Positions 16,549 to 25,562 of a DNA stretch of 64,000 bases are shown here, piece after piece. Under the pieces are notes generated by a model. It was not told the origin of the DNA, made no database searches, and saw only the letters and a program-made list of their open reading frames with translations. Both the position numbers and the translations under genes were made by a program. Within the stretch, counting starts at the first letter, position 1. The number at the start of each line of letters is the position of its first letter. Origin of the DNA: Sphingopyxis sp. JAI108 (GTDB taxonomy: Bacteria; Pseudomonadota; Alphaproteobacteria; Sphingomonadales; Sphingomonadaceae); NCBI RefSeq assembly GCF_013410105.1, contig NZ_JACCCJ010000001.1, forward strand, positions 1,798,001-1,862,000, read 5' to 3'.

Positions 16549-16662
16549 ATATCCCCCTTGCCGCGCCGGCGGGCATTGACGCCGGCGGGCTCCGATATGA
16601 TCAAGTTGCGAAGAATCGGATCATATCGAAAGCCTTCGCGACGCGCCAGCACGCCGGACGAA

Positions 16663-17643
16663 TTAGGCGCGCATCGATGCCAGCCGCTGATCGACGATCG
16701 CGTCGGCTTCGGCGATGATCCGGTCGATCAATTGCTGGCAAGTCGGGATATCGTGGATCAATCCCTGCACCATCCCGGCCCAGAACACCCCTTTGCTGAG
16801 GTCGCCGGTCTCTAGCAGTTCGCGCCCCGCCTTGCCGTTTACCAGCTCCGCGACATCGGCGAAGGTGGCGTCGGGCACCGCGAGGCGGCGCACCACCTCT
16901 TCGCTCACCGCGCTCTTGCCGACGCGCGCGGTGTTCTTGAGGCTGCGGAAGATCAGGAAGCTGCCGCGTTCGTCATTGTCGATATACGCCTGTTTCACAT
17001 TGTCGTGAATCGGCGCCTCGACCGTGGCGCAAAAGCGCGTGCCCATGTTGATGCCCTCGGCGCCGAGCGCCAGCGCCGCGACCAATCCGCGACCGTCGCC
17101 GAAGCCGCCCGAGGCGAGCATCGGGATCTTCACCTTGTCGGCAGCCGCGGGGATCAGGATCAGGCCCGGAATATCGTCCTCACCGGGGTGACCCGCGCAT
17201 TCAAAGCCGTCGATAGAAATGATGTCACAGCCCGCGCGTTCGGCCGACAAGGCGTGGCGCACCGCGGTGCATTTGTGGAGGATCGTGACGCCATGCGGCT
17301 TCAGCATCTCCCATATCTCGCGCACCGCCTGCGTGCCCGCGGTCTCGACGATCTTGACCCCGCCGTCGATGATCGCTTGGGCATAGGCTTTGTAATCGGG
17401 CGCGTTGATCGTCGGAAAGACCGTCATGTTCACGCCGAAAGGCTTGTCTGTCATCGCGCGGCAGCGTTCGATCTCGGCGCTGAGCGCCGCCGGCGTCGGC
17501 TGGGTCAGCGCGGTCAAAATGCCGAGACCGCCGGCGTTCGACACGGCGGCGGCGAGTTCGGCATAGCCGACGCTCTGCATCCCGCCCTGGACGATCGGAT
17601 GCTCGATACCCAGCATTTCGGTGATGCGTGTCTTGAAAGCCAT
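16663..17643 (-). CDS. Nitronate monooxygenase-family FMN protein
   Basis: Encodes 326 residues from an ATG with AGGAGGG upstream. The TIM-barrel FMN fold shows as GIEHPIVQGGMQSVGYAELAAAVSNAGGLGIL, IISIDGFECAGHPGED, PMLASGGFGDGRGLVAALALGAEGINMGTRF. The GFECAGHPGE segment is typical of 2-nitropropane-dioxygenase-like proteins. The gene is divergent from an acyl-CoA dehydrogenase across a shared operator-like motif. In acyl-CoA gene clusters such proteins can be FMN enoyl-CoA reductases (IpdC-like) instead of nitronate oxidases. That alternative is plausible here and unproven. Confidence 0.83.
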   Translation of the reverse strand: MAFKTRITEMLGIEHPIVQGGMQSVGYAELAAAVSNAGGLGILTALTQPTPAALSAEIERCRAMTDKPFGVNMTVFPTINAPDYKAYAQAIIDGGVKIVETAGTQAVREIWEMLKPHGVTILHKCTAVRHALSAERAGCDIISIDGFECAGHPGEDDIPGLILIPAAADKVKIPMLASGGFGDGRGLVAALALGAEGINMGTRFCATVEAPIHDNVKQAYIDNDERGSFLIFRSLKNTARVGKSAVSEEVVRRLAVPDATFADVAELVNGKAGRELLETGDLSKGVFWAGMVQGLIHDIPTCQQLIDRIIAEADAIVDQRLASMRA

Positions 17644-17703
17644 TCTCGATCCCTCCTTGACGGTGCTGCCCTTACGGCATCTTCGCGCCGATCCATGAAA
17701 TAA

Positions 17704-17722
17704 CTTGACGCTTACGTCAACG
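17704..17722. promoter_or_regulatory. Operator-like motif copy 1 (CTTGACGCTTACGTCAACG)
   Basis: A 19-base element between the divergent nitronate monooxygenase and acyl-CoA dehydrogenase genes, with TTGAC–N6–GTCAA dyad symmetry. It differs at only two positions from a second copy at 18990–19008. It resembles the TTGACGTnnACGT-type motif I recall for MerR/TetR-family regulators of branched-chain and fatty-acid catabolism (Liu/Fad regulators). Confidence 0.6.
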
Positions 17723-17765
17723 TCGGGTTGACTTGGGAAATAGTTAGGCAACGAAGGGAATCGGG

Positions 17766-18947
17766 ATGGCGGCGCGTGAAGGCATATCGGATCGGGCGCT
17801 GGCGATTGCCGCAAAGGTCGAAAGCTTCGTGCGCGAAATCGTCGTTCCCTACGAGCGCGACCCGCGCCGCGACCATCATGGGGCACCGACCGACGAACTG
17901 GTGATGGAAATGCGCGAACATGCGCGCGCAGCGGGCGTGCTGACCCCGCACATCCTCGGCGACGGCGATCATTTGAACCAGCGCGAGACGGCGGTGGTGC
18001 TGATCAAGAGCGGCCTGTCGCCGCTCGGCCCGCTCGCGTGCAACACGATGGCGCCCGACGAGGGCAATATGTACCTGCTCGGCAAGGAGGGCAGCCCGGA
18101 GCTCAAGGAACGCTTCCTGAAGCCGATGGTCGAGGGCCGCGTCCGCTCGGCCTTCTTCATGACCGAGCCCGCCGAGGACGGCGGAGCGGGGTCCGACCCG
18201 TCGATGATGAAAACCACCTGCCATCTCGACGGCAATCACTGGGTCGTCAACGGCCGCAAGACCTTCATCACCGGCGCGCAGGGCGCGCGCGTGGGCATCG
18301 TCATGGCTAAGGCTGAGCAAGGCGCGTGCATGTTCCTCGTCGACCTGCCCGATCCCGCGATCCGGATCGACGATGTACCGAACACGATCGACAGTTCGAT
18401 GCCGGGCGGCCATGCAACGCTGACGATCGACAATCTCCGCATCCCCGCCGACCAGATGCTGGGCGAAGCCGGCGAAGGCTTCCGCTATGCACAGGTGCGC
18501 CTCTCCCCCGCCCGCCTGTCGCACTGCATGCGCTGGCTCGGTGCGTGCATCCGGGCGCACGAGATCGCGACCGACTATGCCAACCGCCGCGAGGCTTTCG
18601 GCAAGCCGCTGATCGAGCATGAGGGCGTCGGTTTCATGCTCGCCGAAAATATGATCGACCTGAAACAGGCCGAGCTGATGATCGACTGGTGCGCGGGCAT
18701 CCTCGACACCGGATCGCTTGGTACAGTCGAAAGCTCGATGGCGAAGGTCGCGGTGTCCGAAGCGCTGATGCGCATCGCCGATCGCTGCGTCCAGGTAATG
18801 GGCGGCACCGGGGTCACCGATAAGACGATCGTCGAACAGGTGTTCCGCGAAGTCCGCGCCTTCCGCATCTACGACGGCCCGACCGAGGTCCATAAATGGA
18901 GCCTCGCCAAGAAGATCAAGCGCGACTGGAAGGCAGGGCTTGCCTGA
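17766..18947 (+). CDS. Acyl-CoA dehydrogenase (ACAD10/11-like)
   Basis: Encodes 393 residues. The flavin and substrate motifs are AFFMTEPAEDGGAGSDPSMM and WVVNGRKTFITGA; the C-terminal half has RREAFGKPLIEHEGVGFMLAENMID and VMGGTGVTDKTIVEQVFREVRAFRIYDGPTEVH. Where medium-chain enzymes have the catalytic Glu in YEG, this protein has Asp in YDG, as seen in the ACAD10/11-like group. It oxidises acyl-CoA to enoyl-CoA with FAD; its chain preference cannot be read from sequence. It starts 44 bases after an operator-like motif and heads a catabolic island that continues to the thiolase gene. Confidence 0.87.
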   Translation: MAAREGISDRALAIAAKVESFVREIVVPYERDPRRDHHGAPTDELVMEMREHARAAGVLTPHILGDGDHLNQRETAVVLIKSGLSPLGPLACNTMAPDEGNMYLLGKEGSPELKERFLKPMVEGRVRSAFFMTEPAEDGGAGSDPSMMKTTCHLDGNHWVVNGRKTFITGAQGARVGIVMAKAEQGACMFLVDLPDPAIRIDDVPNTIDSSMPGGHATLTIDNLRIPADQMLGEAGEGFRYAQVRLSPARLSHCMRWLGACIRAHEIATDYANRREAFGKPLIEHEGVGFMLAENMIDLKQAELMIDWCAGILDTGSLGTVESSMAKVAVSEALMRIADRCVQVMGGTGVTDKTIVEQVFREVRAFRIYDGPTEVHKWSLAKKIKRDWKAGLA

Positions 18948-18989
18948 CAGGGTCGCCCGTTGAGCCCATGGGCTCGCAGCGTCAAAACA

Positions 18990-19008
18990 CTTGACGTTTA
19001 CGTTAACG
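18990..19008. promoter_or_regulatory. Operator-like motif copy 2 (CTTGACGTTTACGTTAACG)
   Basis: The second copy of the 19-base element, 42 bases before the acyl-CoA dehydrogenase start at 19051. The two copies match at 17 of 19 positions although the flanks differ. This implies one regulator controls both transcription units. No candidate regulator gene lies in the island, so it must be encoded elsewhere. Confidence 0.6.
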
Positions 19009-19050
19009 TTCGGATGATGACCGAAACCATAAGGGTAGAGGAACGGGCCG

Positions 19051-20145
19051 ATGTCGATTTTGTACGACGAAGGGCAGCAGGCGATCGCGACCGAGTCGCG
19101 GCGCGCGCTTGAAGCGCGGGTCAGCAAGGACGATCTGCTGCCGCTACTCCAGACCAGCGGCAAATATCATGACGGTTTCTGGACGACGGCGAAGGAGCAG
19201 GGCTGGACCGCCCTCGCGCTTCCAGAGGTCTATGGCGGGCTTGCGCTCGGACTAGTCGAGCTTGGCCTGATCGCGCATCAGGCTGGGCGCTCGCTAAGTG
19301 GCGCGCCGTTCCTGACATCGAGCTTTGGCGCCGCCAAGGCAATCGAGCTTTATGGCAGCGACGCGCAGAAGGTGCGCTGGCTGCCTGGGCTCGCGAGCGG
19401 CGAGACGATCGGCGCGGTCGCCTTCGCGTCGGGTCCCGACCCCCTTCCCGCGCGCGCCGCTGTCACAGTGAGCGCCGGCAAGGCGAACGGCACCGCCGTC
19501 GGCGTTTCGGGCGGATTGTTTGCCGACGTTGCGGTCCTCTTCGCCGATGAAGGCGGCTTGCCTGCTCTCGCGATCGCCGACCTTGCCGGAATCGAAAGAA
19601 GGGCGGTCGAAAGCTTCGACAACAGTCGTTGCATTGCCGATCTGGTTCTGGCCAGCACGCCAGCCGAAACCCTCGTCGCCGGCGACGCGGCCCGCGCTGC
19701 GGCCCTCCACATCCTTGCATTGCAAGCCGTCGTGACTGCGCATGAACAGACGGGCGGCGCGGAGGCGCTGATGGAAATCGCACGCGACTATGCGCTGACG
19801 CGCAAGGCGTTCGGCCAGCCGATCGGGGCGTTCCAGTCGATCAAGCATCGCATCGCAGAACTCTACGGCCTGGTCGAACTCGCGCGCGCCAACGCCATCC
19901 ACGCCGCGGCGCGCGAGCAGCAGGACGATTTCATCATTGCTGCGGCCGCCGCGCGCCTATCGACGACCGAGGCCTATGACACGGCGGCGCGCGACTGCAT
20001 CCAGATTCACGGCGGTATCGGCGTGACGTGGGAGATCGGGCTGCACCTTCATATGCGCCGCTCGCGCACGCTCGCGCTCGAACAGGGGAGCAGCATCTTT
20101 TGGGAGGATTTGCTCGTCGACCGGCTGGCAGGAGCAGGCGCATGA
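19051..20145 (+). CDS. Acyl-CoA dehydrogenase, likely beta-type subunit of a heteromer
   Basis: Encodes 364 residues, shorter than the usual 380–400. It has a poor flavin-loop region (GAVAFASGPDPLPARAAV in place of TEP-type motifs). C-terminal signatures are present: ALTRKAFGQPIGAFQSIKHRIAELY and CIQIHGGIGVTWEIGLHLHMRRSRTLALEQGSS. No catalytic Glu is evident after the HGGIG motif. The stop overlaps the next dehydrogenase start (ATGA at 20142–20145). Adjacent unequal ACAD genes of this kind encode alpha2beta2 enzymes in actinobacterial sterol side-chain degradation (FadE26/27 type), and the same arrangement is inferred here. Confidence 0.85.
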   Translation: MSILYDEGQQAIATESRRALEARVSKDDLLPLLQTSGKYHDGFWTTAKEQGWTALALPEVYGGLALGLVELGLIAHQAGRSLSGAPFLTSSFGAAKAIELYGSDAQKVRWLPGLASGETIGAVAFASGPDPLPARAAVTVSAGKANGTAVGVSGGLFADVAVLFADEGGLPALAIADLAGIERRAVESFDNSRCIADLVLASTPAETLVAGDAARAAALHILALQAVVTAHEQTGGAEALMEIARDYALTRKAFGQPIGAFQSIKHRIAELYGLVELARANAIHAAAREQQDDFIIAAAAARLSTTEAYDTAARDCIQIHGGIGVTWEIGLHLHMRRSRTLALEQGSSIFWEDLLVDRLAGAGA

Positions 20146-21347
20146 CCGATCTCGAAACCTATCGCGTCAAGGCTGCGGAATGGTGCGAAACGATGGTGCC
20201 GGCGTTCGGCAAGGCGGCGCGCAAAGGCCTTGGCGTCGATGACGACCTCGCGCTCGGCCGCCGCTATCAGAAGGCGAAATTCGACGCGGGCTATGCCGGC
20301 ATCAACTGGCCGACCGACCTCGGGGGCCAGGGCCTCGGCCATATCGAGAAGATCACCTTCGAAGCCGAGGAGATGAAGCACGGCTTTCCGAACGTCTATT
20401 TCGGCATCTCGCTCGGTATGCCCGTCCCCGTTCTGATGCAGTTCGGCAGCGACCGGGAATTTGTGAAGGAGCGCGTCGTCAAGGCGCTGAAGGGCGAGGA
20501 AATCTGGTGCCAGCTCTTTTCCGAACCCTCGGGGGGCACCGACCTTGCGGGCCTGCGCACCCGCGCCGAAACCGATGGAAACGGCTGGAAGATCAACGGG
20601 CAAAAGGTCTGGACGAGCTGGGCGCAATATAGCGACTATGGTGTGATCGTCGTGCGGACCGATCCGACCGTCGCGAAGCACAAGGGGCTCACCTATTTTT
20701 GGGTCGATATGAAGGCGCCCGGCGTCACGGTGCGCCCGATCAAGCTCGCGGGCGGCGACAGCCATGTGAACGAGGTCTTCTTCGACGATGTGAAGGTCAG
20801 CGACGATCATCGCATGTCGCCCGTGGGCGGCGGCTTCGCGGTCGCGATGGCGACACTGATGATCGAACGCTATGTCGCTACCGACAGCGCCGGCTTCGGC
20901 CCGCATCTCGACCTGTTCGTCGACCTCGCGAAAGCCACCCGGATCAACGGCAAGCCAGCGATCGCCGACGGCCGTATCCGGCAGCAGATCGCGCGCAACT
21001 ACGCGATGCGGAACGGCCTGGATTCGATCAACCGCCGCGCGCGGCTGATGATGCAGGCGGGAATGACCCCGGGTCCCGAAGGGTCGCTGAACAAGCTTGT
21101 CGCCGTCCGTTCGCGCCAGAAGCTTTCCGAACTTGCGCTCGATCTGCAGGGCACCGGCGCTTTCCCGTTCGACGAACATGCCTCGCCCAAGGACGATTGG
21201 GCGTCGAGCTGGATCAATGCGCCGACGGGGCGCATCGCGGGCGGATCGGACGAAACTTTGCTCAATACGATTGCCGAGCGCATCCTCGGCCTTCCGCAGG
21301 ACCATCGGCCCGACAAGGGCATTCCCTTCAACCAGATCCCCGCCTGA
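20142..21347 (+). CDS. Acyl-CoA dehydrogenase, likely partner subunit
   Basis: Encodes 401 residues from the ATG at 20142. It contains CQLFSEPSGGTDLAGLRTRAE (flavin loop), GWKINGQKVWTSWAQYSDYGVIVVRTD, and DTLMIERYVATDS-like helix sequence, ending with GGSDETLLNTIAERILGLPQDHRPDKG. This is the FadE-type family used for bulky or branched acyl-CoA. Its start overlaps the preceding dehydrogenase stop. The pair lies upstream of an SDR and a thiolase, so it should perform the first oxidation of a beta-oxidation cycle. Confidence 0.88.
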   Translation: MTDLETYRVKAAEWCETMVPAFGKAARKGLGVDDDLALGRRYQKAKFDAGYAGINWPTDLGGQGLGHIEKITFEAEEMKHGFPNVYFGISLGMPVPVLMQFGSDREFVKERVVKALKGEEIWCQLFSEPSGGTDLAGLRTRAETDGNGWKINGQKVWTSWAQYSDYGVIVVRTDPTVAKHKGLTYFWVDMKAPGVTVRPIKLAGGDSHVNEVFFDDVKVSDDHRMSPVGGGFAVAMATLMIERYVATDSAGFGPHLDLFVDLAKATRINGKPAIADGRIRQQIARNYAMRNGLDSINRRARLMMQAGMTPGPEGSLNKLVAVRSRQKLSELALDLQGTGAFPFDEHASPKDDWASSWINAPTGRIAGGSDETLLNTIAERILGLPQDHRPDKGIPFNQIPA

Positions 21348-21359
21348 GGAGCCTCCCCC

Positions 21360-22142
21360 ATGAAAATCGATTCCAGCATATCGGCCGTCGTGACCGGCGG
21401 TGCATCGGGCCTCGGCCGCGCGACCGCGGAGGCGCTTGCTGCATCGGGCGTGAAGGTTGCCATCTTCGACATCAACGACGCGCTCGGCGAAGAGGTCGCG
21501 GCGTCGATCGGCGGATTGTTCGTCCATGTCGACATCACCGACGAGCAATCCGTGCTCGACGGCTATGCCAAGGCGCGCGCGGCGCACGGGCAGGAACGCG
21601 TCTGCGTCCATTGCGCGATGACCTCGCGCCGCGGCAAGACGCTCGCCTATGATAAGGAAAGCGGCAAGTTCCGCCGTACCCCGACCGAGGATTATGCCTA
21701 TGGCGTCGCCGGCATATTGACCGCCAGCTACCGCGTCGGCTCGATCGCCGCCGAAGGCATGGCGACGCTTCCCGAGATGGAAGACGGCGAACGCGGCGCG
21801 ATCATCTTCACCGCTTCGGTCGCGGCGCAGGACGCACAGATCGGGCAGGTGATTTACGGCTCGGCGAAGGCGGGCGTGAACGGCCTCGTCCTGCCGATGG
21901 CGCGCGATCTGATGGACCTCGGCATCCGCGTCAATTCGATCATGCCCGGCGTGTTCGGCACCCCGCTGCTCGGCAACATGAACCCGAAGGTGAAGGAGAG
22001 CCTCGAAGCCTCGGTTCCCTTCCCCAAGCGGCTCGGCAAGGCCGAGGAATATGCCAGCCTCGCGATGGAGATGGTGCGCAACAGCTATTTCAACGGCCAG
22101 GCGGTGCGCCTCGATGGCGCGATCCGCATGGCCCCCCGCTAA
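21360..22142 (+). CDS. Short-chain dehydrogenase, probable 3-hydroxyacyl-CoA dehydrogenase
   Basis: Encodes 260 residues. The NAD-binding motif is TGGASGLGR (12–20), with Asp38 in FDIND suggesting NAD rather than NADP. The catalytic set is Ser153 (FTASVAAQD), Tyr166 and Lys170 (YGSAK). The layout resembles 17-beta-HSD type 10/HADH2 proteins, which oxidise 3-hydroxyacyl-CoA and 2-methyl-3-hydroxyacyl-CoA. It sits 12 bases after the dehydrogenase and 24 before the thiolase, so the third step of beta-oxidation is the likely role. Confidence 0.87.
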   Translation: MKIDSSISAVVTGGASGLGRATAEALAASGVKVAIFDINDALGEEVAASIGGLFVHVDITDEQSVLDGYAKARAAHGQERVCVHCAMTSRRGKTLAYDKESGKFRRTPTEDYAYGVAGILTASYRVGSIAAEGMATLPEMEDGERGAIIFTASVAAQDAQIGQVIYGSAKAGVNGLVLPMARDLMDLGIRVNSIMPGVFGTPLLGNMNPKVKESLEASVPFPKRLGKAEEYASLAMEMVRNSYFNGQAVRLDGAIRMAPR

Positions 22143-22166
22143 CTCCCCGATCGAAAGGAATTTCCC

Positions 22167-23417
22167 ATGAGCGAAGCCTATATCATCGACGCCGTCCGCA
22201 CCCCGCGCGGTATCGGCAAGCCCGGCAAGGGCGCGCTGTCGCACCTTCACCCCCAGCATCTGGCCGCAACGGTGCTCGCCGCGATCCGCGACCGCAATAA
22301 TCTCGACACCGCGACCGTCGACGACATCGTCTGGTCGACGTCGAGCCAGAATGGCAAGCAGGGCGGCGACCTCGGCCGCATGGCCGCGCTCTCGGCGGGT
22401 TACGACACCAAAGCATCGGGCACGACGCTCGACCGCTTCTGCGGCGGCGGCATCAGCTCGGTGAATTTCGCCGCCGCCAGCGTGATGAGCGGCATGGAAG
22501 ATTGCGTCATCGCCGGCGGGACCGAGATGATGAGCTATACCACCGCCTTTGCCGCCGAACAGGCGAACGCCGGTTTGCCGCCGCGCCTGATGGGATCGGG
22601 GCACGAGGCGCTCGACGAACTGCACCCGCAATCGAACCAGGGCGTGTGCGGCGACGCGATCGCGACGATCGAGGGTATCAGCCGCGAGGCGCTCGACGCG
22701 CTCGCGCTGGTCAGCCAGCAGCGCGCCGACCGCGCGATCAAGGAAGGCCGCTTCGCCAAGTCGGTGGTGCCCGTACACAACCCCGACGGCAGCGTCGCGC
22801 TCGACCATGAGGAATTCCCGCGTCCGCAAACCACCGCAGAGGGGCTCGCGGCGCTCAAGCCCAGCTTCGCGGCACTCGCCGATTTCGACCTCGGCGGCGG
22901 CGTCACCTTCCGCAAGCAGGTCAACCGCCGCTATCCCGACGTCGAAATCCAGCATTTCCACCACGCCGGAAATTCGTCGGGGGTTGTCGACGGCGCCGCC
23001 GCGATCCTGCTGACCTCGAAGGAATATGCCGACAAGCACGGGCTGAAGCCACGCGCGCGCGTCGTCGCCTATGCCAATATCGGCGACGATCCGACCTTGA
23101 TGCTCAACGCGCCCGTCCCGGCGGCGAAGAAGGTTCTCGAAAAGGCCGGGCTGACCAAGGACGACATCGACGTCTGGGAAATCAACGAGGCCTTTTCCGT
23201 GGTCGCCGAGAAGTTCATCCGCGACCTCGATCTCGACCGCGAGAAGGTGAACATCAACGGCGGCGCGATGGCGCTTGGCCATCCGATCGGCGCGACGGGC
23301 TCGATCCTGATCGGCACGGCGCTCGACGAACTCGAACGGTCGGGCGGACGCTACGGCCTTGTCACCATGTGCGCCGCCGGCGGCATGGCGCCCGCGATCA
23401 TCATCGAACGGATTTAA
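22167..23417 (+). CDS. Acetyl-CoA C-acyltransferase (thiolase)
   Basis: Encodes 416 residues. The nucleophilic Cys92 is in [14 protein letters not shown]. The other signatures are [23 protein letters not shown] and the second cysteine in [11 protein letters not shown]. It cleaves 3-ketoacyl-CoA and closes the beta-oxidation cycle set up by the genes upstream. It ends just before a repeat palindrome. Degradative use is inferred from context; thiolases of this kind can also run in reverse. Confidence 0.92.
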   Translation: MSEAYIIDAVRTPRGIGKPGKGALSHLHPQHLAATVLAAIRDRNNLDTATVDDIVWSTSSQNGKQGGDLGRMAALSAGYDTKASGTTLDRFCGGGISSVNFAAASVMSGMEDCVIAGGTEMMSYTTAFAAEQANAGLPPRLMGSGHEALDELHPQSNQGVCGDAIATIEGISREALDALALVSQQRADRAIKEGRFAKSVVPVHNPDGSVALDHEEFPRPQTTAEGLAALKPSFAALADFDLGGGVTFRKQVNRRYPDVEIQHFHHAGNSSGVVDGAAAILLTSKEYADKHGLKPRARVVAYANIGDDPTLMLNAPVPAAKKVLEKAGLTKDDIDVWEINEAFSVVAEKFIRDLDLDREKVNINGGAMALGHPIGATGSILIGTALDELERSGGRYGLVTMCAAGGMAPAIIIERI

Positions 23418-23426
23418 TCCCACCTT

Positions 23427-23509
23427 CGTCATTGCGAACGGAGCGAAGCAATCCAGAGCGGCTTACGTCCATGCTGGATTGCCGCGTCGCTTCGCTCCTC
23501 GCAATGACG
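23427..23509. repeat. REP-like palindrome, family GTCATTGCGAGC, copy 1
   Basis: Arms begin CGTCATTGCGAACGGAGCG and end with CTCCTCGCAATGACG, separated by CCAGAGCGG…CTGGATTGC. A second copy of the same family lies at 46232–46307. It sits between the thiolase and racemase genes, leaving 26 bases for the racemase ribosome-binding site. Confidence 0.8.
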
Positions 23510-23535
23510 GGGTATATTTCTATGGAGTGCGCAAC

Positions 23536-24666
23536 ATGACCGGACCATTGCAAGGTATCAGGATCATCGAATTTGCCGGCATCGGTCCCGGTCCTTTCTG
23601 CGGCATGATGCTCGCCGACCATGGCGCCGAGGTGATCCGCATTGATCGCCCCGGCGGCGTCATGGACCCGCGCGATCCGTTAAGCCGCAACCGCACCTCG
23701 ATCGCGCTCGACATGAAGAACCCGCAAGCTGTCGAAATCGCGCGCGGGCTTTGCAAGAGCGCAGACGGGATCATCGAGGGCTATCGCCCGGGCGTGATGG
23801 AGCGGCTCGGCCTCGGCCCCGACGTGCTGCTCGCCGACAATCCGAAGCTTGTATATGGCCGCATGACCGGCTGGGGCCAGTTCGGCCCATATGCGCAGGC
23901 GGCGGGGCACGACATCAACTATATCTCGCTGTCGGGCGTGCTCCACGGCATCGGGCGTGCGGGCGAGAAGCCGGTCCCGCCGGTCAATTATGTCGGCGAC
24001 TTCGGCGGCGGCGGCATGATGCTCGCCTTCGGCATGTCGAGCGCGCTCGTTCACGCCGCGCGCACCGGCGAAGGGCAGGTGATCGACTGCGCGATGACCG
24101 ACGGCTCGGCGCTGCTGGCAGGCATGACCTGGGGTTTCCTCGCCGCGGGCCGGCTCAAGGATGAAGCCGGCGTCAACATGCTCGACGGCGCCGCGCATTT
24201 TTATGACAGCTATGCTTGCGCCGACGGTAAATATATCTCGATCGGATCGATCGAACCGCAATTCTATGCCTTGCTTCGCGAAAAGACCGGACTCACCGAC
24301 GATCCCGATTTCGACGCGCAACTCGACCCGTCGAAATGGGGCGCGCTCAAGGACAAGCTGACCGCGCTGTTCAGGACGAAGACGCGCGACGAATGGTGCG
24401 CAATCATGGAAATGACCGACGTCTGCTTCGCGCCGATCCTGTCGCTGAGCGAGGCACCGCAGCATCCGCACAACGTCGAGCGCGAGACCTTCCTGACGGT
24501 GGGCGGCGCGGTCCAGCCAGCCCCTGCCCCGCGCTATTCGGCGACGGTCAACGACACGCCGCGTCCGGCCCCCGCGGTTGGCGCCGATGGCGAAGCGGTG
24601 CTGGCAGGGCTTGGCTATGATGCGGACAAGATCGCAGCGCTGCGCGAAGGAGGCGCGGTGCGCTGA
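23536..24666 (+). CDS. Alpha-methylacyl-CoA racemase (CaiB/BaiF family)
   Basis: Encodes 376 residues. The start at 23536 has GGAG eight bases upstream, and the protein opens with the family sequence [29 protein letters not shown]. The racemase-type residues are visible in [13 protein letters not shown] (His and Asp) and YVGDFGGGG (Asp). It interconverts 2R- and 2S-methylacyl-CoA so that branched acyl chains can enter beta-oxidation. It is the strongest clue that this island handles methyl-branched substrates. Family III CoA transferases share the fold, but the GHDINYISL pattern favours the racemase branch. Confidence 0.88.
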   Translation: MTGPLQGIRIIEFAGIGPGPFCGMMLADHGAEVIRIDRPGGVMDPRDPLSRNRTSIALDMKNPQAVEIARGLCKSADGIIEGYRPGVMERLGLGPDVLLADNPKLVYGRMTGWGQFGPYAQAAGHDINYISLSGVLHGIGRAGEKPVPPVNYVGDFGGGGMMLAFGMSSALVHAARTGEGQVIDCAMTDGSALLAGMTWGFLAAGRLKDEAGVNMLDGAAHFYDSYACADGKYISIGSIEPQFYALLREKTGLTDDPDFDAQLDPSKWGALKDKLTALFRTKTRDEWCAIMEMTDVCFAPILSLSEAPQHPHNVERETFLTVGGAVQPAPAPRYSATVNDTPRPAPAVGADGEAVLAGLGYDADKIAALREGGAVR

Positions 24667-24740
24667 GGCGCCGCGGTACTGCGGCCCTTTGCTTAGCGAC
24701 CCGCTGCCAATCATGCTATGCACCGGGATGGCCAGCCGCA

Positions 24741-25562
24741 ATGAAGGATATGAGGACAATGGGCGAATTTCTGCGTGTCGAACGGCGGGGCAAGATCGCG
24801 ATCCTGACGATGATCAAGCCGGAGAGCATGAATGCGATCGGCACCCACGAAGACTGCCAGGATATCATCGACACGCTGCGCGACCTCGGCGCCGACCGCG
24901 GCGTCAGCGCGATCATCCTGACCGGCAGCGGCAAGGCGTTCAGCGCCGGCGGGAACCTGAAAGGCATGCAGGACCGAACCGGAATCGGCGTGCTCGACCA
25001 GCCCGATTCCACCCGGTCGAACTATCGCAAGGGTGTGCAGGCGGTGATCCGCGCACTGATGGATTGCGAGGTGCCGATGATCGCGGCGGTCAACGGCCAT
25101 GCCATCGGTCTTGGCGCCGACCTCGCGTGCACCTGCGACATCCGCATCGCCGCCGAGAGCGCGAAATTTGCCTGCAGCTTCATCAAGGTCGGCATCGTCC
25201 CCGGCGATGGCGGGGCGTGGCTGCTCCAGAAGATACTCGGATACCCCCGCGCCGCCGAGCTGTTCCTGACCGGCGACCGCTTTGACGCGGCCCAGGCAAA
25301 GGAATATGGTCTGGTCACGGACGTCGTGCCCGATGCGGAACTGCTCGACCGTGCAATCGCCATTGCCGAGCGGATCGTCTGCAATCCGCCGCGCGCGCTG
25401 CGCCTGACCAAACGCCTGCTCCGCGAGGCGCAGCACAGCCGGATGAGCGATATTTTGGAATTGAGCGCAGCCTATCAGGCAATCGTCCACGAAACCGCGG
25501 ATAACCGCGAGGCGATCAACGCGTTCGTCGAAAAGCGTCCCCCCGTGTTCACAGGAGAATGA
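24741..25562 (+). CDS. Enoyl-CoA hydratase/isomerase-family protein lacking both hydratase glutamates
   Basis: Encodes 273 residues, with later in-frame ATGs at 24750 and 24759 also possible. The crotonase oxyanion loop is SAGGNLKG, followed by GHAIGLGADLACTCDIRIA and CSFIKVGIVPGDGGAWLL. At the first catalytic Glu position (usually GGGCEL) it has Asp (GLGADL). At the second (usually PEI/PEV) it has Phe. The GIVPGDGGAW segment resembles PaaG-type isomerases (PDSGGTW). So it may isomerise rather than hydrate enoyl-CoA. It is coupled to the phosphatase gene by an ATGA overlap at 25559–25562. Confidence 0.85.
   Translation: MKDMRTMGEFLRVERRGKIAILTMIKPESMNAIGTHEDCQDIIDTLRDLGADRGVSAIILTGSGKAFSAGGNLKGMQDRTGIGVLDQPDSTRSNYRKGVQAVIRALMDCEVPMIAAVNGHAIGLGADLACTCDIRIAAESAKFACSFIKVGIVPGDGGAWLLQKILGYPRAAELFLTGDRFDAAQAKEYGLVTDVVPDAELLDRAIAIAERIVCNPPRALRLTKRLLREAQHSRMSDILELSAAYQAIVHETADNREAINAFVEKRPPVFTGE

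Noticed and set aside
20049-23432. A 1127-codon open frame on the minus strand
   Set aside because: It lies entirely opposite the dehydrogenase, SDR and thiolase genes and shows no recognisable motif; high GC content makes such antisense frames common.
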